A DNA stretch of 64,000 nt from UBA4363 sp002393965 (GTDB taxonomy: Bacteria; Bacteroidota; Bacteroidia; Bacteroidales; Paludibacteraceae), in NCBI GenBank assembly GCA_946542925.1, contig CAMNLA010000052.1:62001-126000 (forward strand), in the 5' to 3' direction. Below are positions 26,931-35,795 of this stretch, piece by piece. Position numbers and translations under genes: made by a program. Each line of letters starts with the position of its first letter. Position 1 is the first letter of the stretch. The notes under the pieces are model-generated. The model ran no database searches. It was not told the origin of the DNA and was given only the letters and a program-made list of their open reading frames with translations.

Positions 26931-27704
26931 ATGAATCTGCTTATCATCGAAGACGAAGCCAAAACAGCGAAGGAACTGAAAAAGCTCATAGAATCCCTAC
27001 GCCCCGACATGCATGTTATCGCCATTGTCGCCTCCGTGAAATCCGCCGTCCAATGGCTCGGAAGCAACCCGGAACCAGACCTTATTTTCTCGGACATTCA
27101 ACTTGCTGATGGACTTTCATTCGAAATCTACCGGGAAACCATAGTCTCCTGCCCCATCGTATTCTGTACTGCCTTTGACGAATACGCTATTCAGGCATTC
27201 GAGACAAATGGTATCGACTATCTTCTTAAACCCATTGACGAAGAGAAACTCGAACACGCTCTGGCAAAATTTGAGCGATTCGCTTCTCTCTCCTCTACCA
27301 GAAACGAAACCTCTTCCAACCAACAACAACAGATACAGAACCTCCTCGCACATTTCGAGAACCCTTACAAAACATCTCTTCTCGTCTATTACAAAGACAA
27401 AATCATTCCCATACATGTCGATGACATCCTCTTCTTCAACTCCGTCGATGGCATTGTCAGCGCTCATCTCAAAGACGGCTCCCTCTACGTCGTCAACTAC
27501 ACCCTCGAATCTATCGAATCACAACTCGACCCTCGACTTTTCTATAAAGCCAACCGGCAGTATATCATTGCACGCAAAGCCATTACCGGTATTGAACATT
27601 ACTTCACACGACGTCTCGTCGTACACCTCTCACTGCCTACCCCAGAACCTATCATCGTATCTAAAGTCAAGGCCTCCGACTTCCTCCGTTGGGTTCAACA
27701 ATAA
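26931..27704 (+). CDS. LytTR family response regulator
   Basis: 257 residues. The receiver domain (about 1-115) has the acidic pocket IIEDEAKTA, the phospho-acceptor Asp in FSDIQLAD (about residue 55) and the LLKPID lysine (about 100). A LytTR DNA-binding domain fills about 150-255 (YYKDKIIPIHVDDILFF, FYKANRQYIIARKAI). It forms a two-component pair with the upstream kinase. The targets are not known. The stop lies 62 bases before the GTG of the HD gene. Confidence 0.93.
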   Translation: MNLLIIEDEAKTAKELKKLIESLRPDMHVIAIVASVKSAVQWLGSNPEPDLIFSDIQLADGLSFEIYRETIVSCPIVFCTAFDEYAIQAFETNGIDYLLKPIDEEKLEHALAKFERFASLSSTRNETSSNQQQQIQNLLAHFENPYKTSLLVYYKDKIIPIHVDDILFFNSVDGIVSAHLKDGSLYVVNYTLESIESQLDPRLFYKANRQYIIARKAITGIEHYFTRRLVVHLSLPTPEPIIVSKVKASDFLRWVQQ

Positions 27705-27766
27705 TATCCTCTCTTATATTTCGTCTAAACACAAAGTACACAGAATACACCAAAACACAACCGACC

Positions 27767-28996
27767 GTGACCTCGAAAAACAAAATCATCAACGACCCAG
27801 TTCTCGGATTCGTATCACTGCCTTTCACTCTTCTCTACGACCTTTTACAACACCCTTATGTCCAGAGACTCACACGTATCAGACAATTGGGTCTCTCCTA
27901 TTTTGTCTATCCTGGCAACACACATACACGTTTCATCCACTCTCTCGGAGCCATGCACCTCACGCAGGAAGCCATCCGACATCTCCGCAGTCGAGGACAC
28001 CACATCACCGACACGGAGGAAGAAGCCACTCTCGCTGCTATTCTTCTCCATGACATCGGTCACGGCCCTTTCTCCCACGCACTCGAACACGTCCTCATTC
28101 CCTATGCAAACCACGAAGAGATTACACTACTACTCACCCGTCGCATCAACAATGAGGAAAACTTCCGGGGACAACTAGACCTGGCCATCGAAATCTTTAC
28201 GGACAACTACCCGAAACACTACCTTCACCAACTCATCTCATCACAACTCGATATGGATCGTATGGACTATCTCGTCCGAGATAGCTTCTTTTCCGGTGTT
28301 CGTGAAGGAAACGTCGGAGCCGATCGACTTATCAAAATGCTCAACGTCAAAGACGACCGACTCGTCATCGAAGAAAAAGGAATCTACTCCGCCGAGAACT
28401 TTCTCATTGCTCGACGCCTGATGTATTGGCAAGTTTACCTTCACAAAACAGCCGTTGCAGCAGAAACCATGCTCCGACATGCCATCCGTAGAGCAAAACA
28501 ACTCACTGCACTCGGAACACAGCTCTTCGCCTCTCCCGCTCTCAACCACTTCCTCCAATCCAATCATAATCTCGAAACGCTCTCCTCTGACCACGCTATA
28601 CAATACTATTCCCTTCTCGATGACGCAGACGTGCTTACCGCACTTAAAGTATGGCAAAACCATAACGACATCATACTCGCAAAACTCTGTCAGGGACTCA
28701 TCAATCGACAACTATTCAAAGTACGACAAGCCGACTCTGACGAACAACTCCAACCTCTTCAACAACAACTCATCCAACACTACTCCCAACACTATCACAT
28801 TACACCTGACGAAGCAGAATACTTCCTCTCCTGTGGACCCGTACGCTCTCGTACCTACGATCCTTCCTCAGACAATATTCTTATCCTCCACCGTGATGGG
28901 TCTGTAAGTGAACTCTCAGATGTCTCTGACATTCTCAATACACGCATGCTATCCAAACGAACCACACGCTACTACCTCTGCCATCTGGACATCTGA
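27767..28996 (+). CDS. HD-domain phosphohydrolase, dGTPase-like
   Basis: 409 residues if started at GTG 27767 (VTSKNKIINDPVLGFVSLPF), the start typical of Bacteroidota homologues. There is no ATG nearby, and the only earlier start codon lies inside the response regulator. The HD signature is complete: RFIHSLGAMH, AAILLHDIGHGPFSHALEH and SSQLDMDRMDYLVRD. Family members are metal-dependent phosphohydrolases, several acting on dNTPs. The substrate here is not known. lpxD follows with its own promoter. Confidence 0.87.
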   Translation: MTSKNKIINDPVLGFVSLPFTLLYDLLQHPYVQRLTRIRQLGLSYFVYPGNTHTRFIHSLGAMHLTQEAIRHLRSRGHHITDTEEEATLAAILLHDIGHGPFSHALEHVLIPYANHEEITLLLTRRINNEENFRGQLDLAIEIFTDNYPKHYLHQLISSQLDMDRMDYLVRDSFFSGVREGNVGADRLIKMLNVKDDRLVIEEKGIYSAENFLIARRLMYWQVYLHKTAVAAETMLRHAIRRAKQLTALGTQLFASPALNHFLQSNHNLETLSSDHAIQYYSLLDDADVLTALKVWQNHNDIILAKLCQGLINRQLFKVRQADSDEQLQPLQQQLIQHYSQHYHITPDEAEYFLSCGPVRSRTYDPSSDNILILHRDGSVSELSDVSDILNTRMLSKRTTRYYLCHLDI

Positions 28997-29017
28997 CAAA
29001 AACCGCAGAAACTCCAC

Positions 29018-29048
29018 TTGGGAAATTAAGCAAGAAAGCGTATATTTG
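29018..29048 (+). promoter_or_regulatory. Promoter of the lpxD-lpxC/fabZ-lpxA-glnS run
   Basis: TTG (29018-29020), a 20-base spacer and TATATTTG (29041-29048), with about 22 bases of leader before lpxD. Confidence 0.7.
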
Positions 29049-29077
29049 CCTATTAAATAAAAATAATAAAGAATAGG

Positions 29078-30130
29078 ATGGAATTCACAGCGAAACAGAT
29101 AGCCGACTTCCTGAAAGGAATTGTTGTCGGGGACCCGAACGCAACCGTACATGACGCCTCAAAAATCGAAAATGGAGAGCCTGGTACCATCTCGTTCCTC
29201 TCCAATCCAAAGTACGAGCCTTTCCTCTATACCACAAAGGCTTCTGTCGTTCTCGTTGACGACTCCTTTCAGCCTTCAAAGCCCATAAAGGCAACTCTTA
29301 TTAAAGTACCCTCCTCATATAAGGCTCTCTCCCAGTTGCTGAATCTTGTCCAAATGAATATGCCTAAACCGACTCCAGGCATTGATTCCCTAGCCTTCGT
29401 AGCACCTACCGCCACTATCGGAAAAAACGTCTATATAGGCCCTCATGCCTTTGTCGGTGAGCATGCCACTATCGGCGATGATACATTTATCTATCCACAT
29501 GCCACAGTAGGACACCACGCCCGCATCGGACAAGAAACCATCCTCTATGCTGGCGTGCATGTTTATGACCATTGTCAGGTTGGCAATCATTGTATTCTGC
29601 ATGCAGGATGCGTCATTGGAGCCGATGGATTCGGATTTGTTCCTGAAAAGGACGGAACATGGTCCAAACTTCCACAAATAGGTAATGTCTGCATAGAAGA
29701 CAACGTCGAGATTGGCGCCAACGCAACCATAGACCGTTCAACAATGGGTTCTACCTTGATCCATTCCGGTGTCAAGATTGACAATCTTGTCCATCTGGCA
29801 CATAACGTTGAAATAGGACGCAATACTGCCATGGCTGCACAATGCGGCGTTGCCGGTTCGACCAAGATTGGCGAAAACTGCATTCTTGCCGGCCAAGTTG
29901 GCGTAACTGGACACATCCAAATTGCCGACCACACTACTCTCGGTGCTCAAGCTGGCGTACCTGGTACCATCAAGAAAAGCGGCCAGACCCTCATGGGCTA
30001 CCCAGCAACCGATGTCTATAAATGGCGTAAAATGATAGCAGTAGAACATATGCTACCAGAGCTGTACAAAGAAATCGGCGCACTCCGCAAGGAACTGGAC
30101 AACTTAAAGAAAGAATTAAAAAAAGACTGA
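29078..30130 (+). CDS. lpxD: UDP-3-O-(3-hydroxyacyl)glucosamine N-acyltransferase LpxD
   Basis: 350 residues. An N-terminal uridine-binding domain (MEFTAKQIADFLKGIVVGDP) is followed by a left-handed beta-helix of hexapeptide repeats (about 105-300; ATIGDDTFIYPHATVGHHA) and a C-terminal helix. The catalytic His is in the HLAHNVEIG stretch. It adds the second hydroxyacyl chain in lipid A synthesis. It is first in the lpx cluster. Confidence 0.96.
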   Translation: MEFTAKQIADFLKGIVVGDPNATVHDASKIENGEPGTISFLSNPKYEPFLYTTKASVVLVDDSFQPSKPIKATLIKVPSSYKALSQLLNLVQMNMPKPTPGIDSLAFVAPTATIGKNVYIGPHAFVGEHATIGDDTFIYPHATVGHHARIGQETILYAGVHVYDHCQVGNHCILHAGCVIGADGFGFVPEKDGTWSKLPQIGNVCIEDNVEIGANATIDRSTMGSTLIHSGVKIDNLVHLAHNVEIGRNTAMAAQCGVAGSTKIGENCILAGQVGVTGHIQIADHTTLGAQAGVPGTIKKSGQTLMGYPATDVYKWRKMIAVEHMLPELYKEIGALRKELDNLKKELKKD

Positions 30131-30177
30131 ATATTCTCCTGTCCTCCACTTCTCTCGAAGAAAATAAAAACAGAAAA

Positions 30178-31578
30178 ATGGCAAACCAACGCACAATCAA
30201 AGAATCTTTCACACTCCGTTCAAAAGGACTTCACACTGGCATGGACATCACACTAAAAGTATGCCCTGCTCCTGAAAATACAGGTATTGTCTTTAAACGA
30301 ACGGACCTTGAAGGTGAACCCACAGTACCCGCATTGGCCGAATGTGTCAGCGGTACGACCCGAGGCACTGTTGTCACCCGTGGAGAAGCAACTGTCTCCA
30401 CCATCGAACATGCTATGTCAGCGCTCTATGCCTATGGCATTAACAATGCCATCCTCGAAGTGGACGCACCCGAACTGCCGATTTTGGATGGTTCTGCACG
30501 ATATTATGCTGAGAACATTGAGAAAGTAGGTATTCAGGAACAACAACTGCCATGCAACCCCTTCTTTGTCCACCATCGCATTGACTACGAAGACAAAGAG
30601 ACTGGCACGAAAATCACGATTTTGCCAGACGACCACTTCTCGGTACAAGTTGGTGTGGAATTTGACTCACCTATTCTACCCAACCAATATGCGGACCTGA
30701 ATGACATGCAAAACTACAGGACGGAAATAGCCTCGTGCCGTACATTCGTCTTTGTACGTGAAATTGAACCACTCTTAAAAGGTGGATACATCAAAGGCGG
30801 AGACTTAAACAATGCCATCGTCATCTACGATCAGGTCATGAACGACGAAGACTTCCAACATATTGCAAAAGTCACCGGACATGAGAATATTGAGAACAAA
30901 CCAGGCATCCTGAGCGGAGACCTGCGTTTTGTTAACGAACCGGCTCGACATAAACTATTGGATCTTATAGGAGACCTCGCTCTGATAGGACGACCTATCA
31001 TAGGACGCGTTGTTGCCACCCGTCCTGGTCATACTTCAAACACCGCTTTTGCAAAAAAAATACGCAAGGAAAATCGACATCAGGATGTGTTCGCGCCTCT
31101 CTACGACCCTGACGCATCACCAATATGCGACAACAAAAAAATCAAGTCCCTTCTTCCACACCGTTGGCCTTTCCAACTTGTTGACAAAATTTTGGAACTC
31201 TCGAAAACACATGTTGTCGGACTGAAAAATGTAACCGCCAATGAATCCTTCTTCCTCGGACATTTCCCAGATGAACCTGTCATGCCGGGTGTTTTAATTA
31301 TAGAAGCCATGGCGCAGACGGGAGGTATTCTTGCTCTCTCTAACGTAGATGACCCAACCACCTACTCTACCTACTTTACCAAAATGAGCGAAGTACGCTT
31401 CCGCAACAAGGTCGTTCCTGGCGATACCCTCATCTTCTCCCTACAACTGCTCGAACCTATCAAACGAGGAATGGTACACATGCGATGCACAGCCTTTGTA
31501 GGTGAAAAAATAGTTACCGAGGCAGACCTCTCCGCCATCATTATAAAAAATAAACCATCCAGCCGGAATGACGCTTGA
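30178..31578 (+). CDS. lpxC: LpxC-FabZ fusion: UDP-3-O-acyl-GlcNAc deacetylase / hydroxyacyl-ACP dehydratase
   Basis: 466 residues in two parts. The N-terminal LpxC (about 1-300) has the zinc-site motif STIEHAMSALYAYGI, the LDGSARYY stretch and, later, the HKLLDLIGDLALIG zinc ligands. The C-terminal FabZ (about 320-460) has LLPHRWPFQLVDKI and GHFPDEPVMPGVLIIEAMAQ with its catalytic His and Glu. The fusion is characteristic of Bacteroidota. It couples the first committed step of lipid A synthesis to elongation of fatty acids from the same 3-hydroxyacyl-ACP pool. Confidence 0.96.
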   Translation: MANQRTIKESFTLRSKGLHTGMDITLKVCPAPENTGIVFKRTDLEGEPTVPALAECVSGTTRGTVVTRGEATVSTIEHAMSALYAYGINNAILEVDAPELPILDGSARYYAENIEKVGIQEQQLPCNPFFVHHRIDYEDKETGTKITILPDDHFSVQVGVEFDSPILPNQYADLNDMQNYRTEIASCRTFVFVREIEPLLKGGYIKGGDLNNAIVIYDQVMNDEDFQHIAKVTGHENIENKPGILSGDLRFVNEPARHKLLDLIGDLALIGRPIIGRVVATRPGHTSNTAFAKKIRKENRHQDVFAPLYDPDASPICDNKKIKSLLPHRWPFQLVDKILELSKTHVVGLKNVTANESFFLGHFPDEPVMPGVLIIEAMAQTGGILALSNVDDPTTYSTYFTKMSEVRFRNKVVPGDTLIFSLQLLEPIKRGMVHMRCTAFVGEKIVTEADLSAIIIKNKPSSRNDA

Positions 31579-31628
31579 AAATAGCGTACCGGATGAAAGA
31601 ACGATAAAACGATATAAAAAGAAAATAT

Positions 31629-32396
31629 ATGGACTATCCACTCAGCGTAATAAGCCCTAAGGCTAAAATCGGCAAAAACGTCAAAATAGGTCCTTTTGTA
31701 ACTATTTCGGACGACGTGGAAATTGGAGACGGAACCGAAATTATGTCCGGAGCCGTCATACTTGACGGCGCACGCATTGGCAAGAATTGTTTTATTGCAA
31801 CAGGAGCTGTCATTGCCAATGTCCCTCAAGACCTGAAATTCAAAGGAGAGAAAACCACAGCCGTCATTGGCGATGGAACAAGAATTCGGGAATACGTCAC
31901 CGTAAATCGTGGCACAGCCTCGAAAGACACAACCATCATAGGTTCCAATTGTCTTATTATGGCTTATTGCCATATTGCACACGACTGTGTACTTGGCAAC
32001 AACATCATCATGTCCAACGCTTGTCAGATTGCTGGGGAAGTTGTTATTGAAGACTATGCCACCATCGGAGGAGGCACACTGTGCCATCAGTTTGTACGTA
32101 TCGGAGCACACTCCATGATTCAAGGCGGCAGTCGATTGCCTAAAGATGTGCCTCCTTACACGATTATCGGACGTGAGCCGGCTCGCTATGCAGGTCTGAA
32201 TACTATCGGACTACGACGGAGAGGATACTCAACCGAGACCATTCATGCTATACAGGACGTTTACAACTGCATATACCGAGAAGGACTGAATATCTCACAG
32301 GGAGTTGCTGCAGCAGAAACAGAATTGCCGGAAAGCCCGGAAAAAAAGATCATTCTTGACTTCATCAAAAGTGCTCATAGAGGCATTCTCAACTGA
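31629..32396 (+). CDS. lpxA: Acyl-ACP-UDP-N-acetylglucosamine O-acyltransferase LpxA
   Basis: 255 residues. Hexapeptide repeats start at once (ISPKAKIGKNVKIGPFVTIS), the catalytic His lies in MAYCHIAHDC, and the C-terminal helical domain follows RYAGLNTIGLRRRGY. It performs the first acylation of UDP-GlcNAc in lipid A synthesis. It lies 50 bases after the lpxC-fabZ gene and 41 bases before glnS. Confidence 0.96.
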   Translation: MDYPLSVISPKAKIGKNVKIGPFVTISDDVEIGDGTEIMSGAVILDGARIGKNCFIATGAVIANVPQDLKFKGEKTTAVIGDGTRIREYVTVNRGTASKDTTIIGSNCLIMAYCHIAHDCVLGNNIIMSNACQIAGEVVIEDYATIGGGTLCHQFVRIGAHSMIQGGSRLPKDVPPYTIIGREPARYAGLNTIGLRRRGYSTETIHAIQDVYNCIYREGLNISQGVAAAETELPESPEKKIILDFIKSAHRGILN

Positions 32397-32437
32397 TAGA
32401 ATTCTTCTCCTTCCCGTAAGATAGACCAGAAAAAACC

Positions 32438-34138
32438 ATGGAAGAACAAATCGCTAATACATCAGAAGTAAAGGAAGAAAGTAAGAACTTCATTGAACAA
32501 TTCGTTGAGGAAGACCTTCGAGAAAACAAAAACGGAGGAAGAATCCAGACCCGTTTCCCTCCCGAACCGAACGGTTACCTCCACATCGGCCATGCCAAAG
32601 CTATCTGCCTTGACTTCGGTATTGCAAAAAAATACGGTGGCATCTGCAATCTCCGGTTTGATGATACAAACCCTGTAAAGGAGGATGTTGAATACGTCGA
32701 CTCTATTCAGGAAGACATCAAATGGCTTGGATTTCAGTGGGCTGGAATCTACTATGCTTCCGACTATTTTGAACAATTACACGAACTTGCCATCCGATTC
32801 ATCAAAGAAGGGAAAGCCTACGTCGATGAACAAACTGCGGAAGAGATTGCCTCACAAAAAGGAACACCAACGATTCCAGGAACCGAATCTCCATTCCGTA
32901 ACCGACCAATAGAAGAAAATTTAAAACTTTTCGAACAGATGTCCTCCGGCGAGATTCCGGATGGTAAAATGGTACTACGGGCCAAGATAGACATGTCCTC
33001 CCCTAATATGCATTTCCGTGACCCTATTATCTACCGCATAATCACCTCTCATCCTCACCATCGGACGGGCAACAAATGGAAAGTATATCCAATGTACGAT
33101 TTTGCCCACGGACAATCCGATTATTTTGAGGGGGTCACACATTCGCTCTGCACCCTGGAGTTTGAAGTACATCGACCACTCTACAACTGGTTCATTGATC
33201 AGTTTGCCGGAACAGACTATCGTCCTCGGCAAATCGAGTTCAACCGTTTGAACATCACCTATACTGTGATGAGTAAACGTAAGATGCTCCAACTCGTCAA
33301 CGAAGGAATTGTGCGTGGATGGGACGATCCACGTATGCCTACCATCTGTGGTCTGCGTCGCAGAGGCTACACGCCAGCTTCTATCCATAATTTTATCAAA
33401 ACTATCGGATATACCAAATATGATGGACTCATTGACGTCTCATTGCTGGAACACGCTGTACGTGATGACCTCAATGCCAATGCAACACGTGTCAGCGCCG
33501 TTCTGGACCCAATCCGACTTGTTCTGACCAATTACCCGGAAAATCAAGAGGAGACCATGGTTGCCATCAACAACCCTGAACGGGAAGAAGACGGAACCCA
33601 TGAAATACAGTTCTCCCGAGAACTCTACATCGAGCGGGATGATTTCATGGAAGAGGCTCCAAAAAAATATTTCAGACTCACACCAGGCAAGGAAGTACGT
33701 CTGAAAAACGCCTATATCATTCGTTGTACTGGATGTGATAAGGACACGGAAGGTAACATTACCACCGTTTATGCAGAATACGACCCCCTCACACGCTCTG
33801 GAATGCCAGATAGCAACCGTAAGGTAAAGGGCACAATCCACTGGGTAAGTGTTCGTCATGCTATTGATGCTGAAGTACGACTTTACGACCGACTTTTTGT
33901 TGTAGAGAACCTGCAGGAGGAAAAAGACCGGGACTTTCATGAGATGCTCAATCCAAACTCGTTGACCGTAACGACAGCCAAAGTTGAACCTTGGCTTTCC
34001 CATGCCAAACCACTCGATCATTTCCAGTTCCAACGTATTGGTTACTTCAATGTTGATCCGGACTCCAAGCCTGGGGCCTTGGTTTTCAATCGTACCGTTT
34101 CACTCAAAGATAGTTGGCAGAAAGAACTCAAAAAATAA
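32438..34138 (+). CDS. glnS: Glutamine-tRNA ligase
   Basis: 566 residues, class I synthetase. The HIGH motif appears as PPEPNGYLHIGHAKAI (about 43-58) and the KMSKS loop as VMSKRKM (about 277-283). C-terminal beta-barrel anticodon-binding domains follow (KVKGTIHWVSV, PGALVFNRTVSLKD). It charges tRNA-Gln directly, so no GatCAB route is needed for glutamine. It ends at a strong terminator shared with a convergent operon. Confidence 0.96.
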   Translation: MEEQIANTSEVKEESKNFIEQFVEEDLRENKNGGRIQTRFPPEPNGYLHIGHAKAICLDFGIAKKYGGICNLRFDDTNPVKEDVEYVDSIQEDIKWLGFQWAGIYYASDYFEQLHELAIRFIKEGKAYVDEQTAEEIASQKGTPTIPGTESPFRNRPIEENLKLFEQMSSGEIPDGKMVLRAKIDMSSPNMHFRDPIIYRIITSHPHHRTGNKWKVYPMYDFAHGQSDYFEGVTHSLCTLEFEVHRPLYNWFIDQFAGTDYRPRQIEFNRLNITYTVMSKRKMLQLVNEGIVRGWDDPRMPTICGLRRRGYTPASIHNFIKTIGYTKYDGLIDVSLLEHAVRDDLNANATRVSAVLDPIRLVLTNYPENQEETMVAINNPEREEDGTHEIQFSRELYIERDDFMEEAPKKYFRLTPGKEVRLKNAYIIRCTGCDKDTEGNITTVYAEYDPLTRSGMPDSNRKVKGTIHWVSVRHAIDAEVRLYDRLFVVENLQEEKDRDFHEMLNPNSLTVTTAKVEPWLSHAKPLDHFQFQRIGYFNVDPDSKPGALVFNRTVSLKDSWQKELKK

Positions 34139-34184
34139 AGTGTTCCATAAGATTCACTTCTGTATATCGTCAACAAAAGCCAAT

Positions 34185-34229
34185 AAACAAGACATCCGAT
34201 TCCTTTTAAAGAAATCGGATGTCTTGTTT
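34185..34229. terminator. Bidirectional terminator between glnS and the small membrane protein gene
   Basis: A 17-base perfect inverted repeat (34185-34201 and 34213-34229) with an 11-base loop and A/T-rich ends lies 47 bases after glnS and 17 bases after the convergent 48-residue gene. Confidence 0.85.
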
Positions 34230-34245
34230 TCTAAAAAATTCTACT

Positions 34246-34392
34246 TCATCCTTGTTGGAGATGAAAATACCAAAGCGCAGCCAATAATGCCAAAAGAATA
34301 ACAATCACCACAAGGCGAACCATCCACTTGCTGAATTTCCATAGAACCATAACAGCCAAAATTACAGCTAGACCGATGAGATACTTTTCCAT
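34246..34392 (-). CDS. Small 48-residue membrane protein
   Basis: The ATG at 34392 opens a 48-residue frame ending in TGA at 34246-34248. The sequence starts MEKYLIGLAVILAVMVLW and has two hydrophobic stretches (about 4-18 and 26-43) separated by a basic KFSKWMVR turn, ending HLQQG. This is the make-up of a small two-pass membrane protein. It begins 20 bases after the formylglycine-generating-enzyme-like gene on the same strand, and a terminator follows directly. I do not recognise a family and propose no function. Confidence 0.6.
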   Translation of the reverse strand: MEKYLIGLAVILAVMVLWKFSKWMVRLVVIVILLALLAALWYFHLQQG

Positions 34393-34412
34393 ATTCAATT
34401 CGTTTTTCGATT

Positions 34413-35126
34413 TTATTCTATCTTCGAACGTAACACAAGCCGAAAACCATCATAATCACTACGTGTAAATGCTGTCACGACTCTACGCGACGTTATCCTG
34501 CATTTCAGAGAATCTTCACGATAACTTCCTCCCTTAAGTATCCATTTGCCATCATTGTTTCGTGTTTGTGTCCACTCGTTCACATTTCCACTCATATCAT
34601 ACAATCCCAATTCATTAGCCATTCGTTGTCGGACACGTTGAGGGCCAGGTTCATCTACTTTCTCCCCATACCACCCCAACTCATCTATATATAATCCACC
34701 AGAGAGTCGATACCCCTTCGACTTTAAGCCGCCACGGGCAGCATATTCCCATTCTGCCTCTGTCGGCAAATCGAAAAATTCATTCGTCGGCAACCTTTCG
34801 CCACGATGCATCGTTCCGTTCAATCGTTCAAGGAAAAGACGTATGTCATAATAATTCACCCATATCACTGGTTTCTCCTCATCACGATACATCTCTGTTT
34901 CTTTACCTGTCACTTCTTTCCAGAGTCCTTGTGTCACCACCGTTTCTCCGAAATAAAGAGGGTCAACCTTCTCTTCCACTACCGGTCCTTCGCCATACGA
35001 ATCCAAATCGAAATTTGGTTGTGTCGGGTCCATGTTTTGGGCTCCTTGATAAAATACCCCACCCTCAACTCCACGCATGACAAAACGCTTGTTGCCATAC
35101 TCAAATATCCGTTCTTCTTCCATCAT
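34413..35126 (-). CDS. SUMF1/formylglycine-generating-enzyme-like domain protein
   Basis: 237 residues, made almost wholly of an FGE-sulfatase (SUMF1) domain: TVVTQGLWKEVTG, PVIWVNYYDIRLFLERLN, LPTEAEWEYAARGG, LGLYDMSGNVNEWT, WILKGGSYREDS and DGFRLVLR. No signal peptide. The paired active-site cysteines of true formylglycine-generating enzymes are not evident (a single CRITSRR Cys near the end), so it is more likely a binding-type or otherwise diverged member. Its ATG overlaps the stop of the upstream acetyltransferase (ATGA), so the two are translationally coupled. Confidence 0.85.
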   Translation of the reverse strand: MMEEERIFEYGNKRFVMRGVEGGVFYQGAQNMDPTQPNFDLDSYGEGPVVEEKVDPLYFGETVVTQGLWKEVTGKETEMYRDEEKPVIWVNYYDIRLFLERLNGTMHRGERLPTNEFFDLPTEAEWEYAARGGLKSKGYRLSGGLYIDELGWYGEKVDEPGPQRVRQRMANELGLYDMSGNVNEWTQTRNNDGKWILKGGSYREDSLKCRITSRRVVTAFTRSDYDGFRLVLRSKIE

Positions 35127-35616
35127 TGATACTGCAAATTTGTCTCCATTCCCATCTTATACACGCTCATTCCACACTGTTCATAAAATCGAATAGCAGA
35201 AGGATTACACGTCCAAACATTCAGTGTCAAGTTATAACAATCTTCTCGCCTTGCCAGTTCTTGCACATACATATAGAGAGCCCGACCGCCCCCTCTGCAA
35301 GATACGGATCGCCTACACACAAATCATCATTATACATCGTTTTGTGCCGTAACATCGCTCCTCTTCCATCATGGCATATTATCTGATAAAAAACGTGTTC
35401 CATAAGGTAGCCATTACCATCCACTGCTTCGTATATCAGACTTGAATGATCTTCAATCATGCGTGCAAGCGATTCATTGTTGTACTTTCTTCCTCCCAGA
35501 CGGAATAGATCTGGGCATCCATCCGCATGCACTCCACACACACTTTCCAGCAACCGACCCAGTTGCTCCACATCCTCACTGTCGGCTCTGCGTATCTGAA
35601 AATTGTCTGACTGCAT
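35123..35616 (-). pseudogene. GNAT family N-acetyltransferase, frameshifted in a G-tract
   Basis: The ATG at 35616 starts MQSDNFQIRRADSEDVEQLG, a normal GNAT N-terminus, and the frame continues to DDLCVGDPYLAEG. There the acetyl-CoA loop and the rest of the fold (RALYMYVQELARREDCYNL, then NPSAIRFYEQCGM) jump to another frame. The two frames overlap at five G residues on the minus strand (35293-35289). One additional G would rejoin them and read EGGGRALYMYV. It could be a real loss of function, a phase-variable tract or a sequencing error. A -7 box TATCTTTG lies at 35648-35655. The substrate is unknown. Confidence 0.85.
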
Positions 35617-35647
35617 AATCAAAAACTTTTCATCGTTTCTGAAAAAA

Positions 35648-35655
35648 CAAAGATA
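35648..35655 (-). promoter_or_regulatory. -7 box of the acetyltransferase-SUMF1 operon
   Basis: TATCTTTG on the minus strand, 31 bases before the acetyltransferase ATG. Confidence 0.5.
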
Positions 35656-35728
35656 CACATAATTCCACACCCCTATTTATTGACACATGGATTCATTGAG
35701 ATATGAAGGTAATAAAAATAAAAAATTG

Positions 35729-35736
35729 TATATTTG
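35729..35736 (+). promoter_or_regulatory. -7 box of the glutathione peroxidase promoter
   Basis: TATATTTG, about 59 bases before the start codon. No TTG lies at the usual spacing. Confidence 0.45.
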
Positions 35737-35795
35737 TCAATGTACAGGTCTCTCTTTGAGAGCAAAAAACCTGCTTTTTATTTTATATCAAAATC

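Noticed and set aside
31371..32123. 250-codon antisense frame over lpxC-fabZ and lpxA
   Set aside because: It crosses two clearly real plus-strand genes and an intergenic gap, and looks like a by-product of their codon use.
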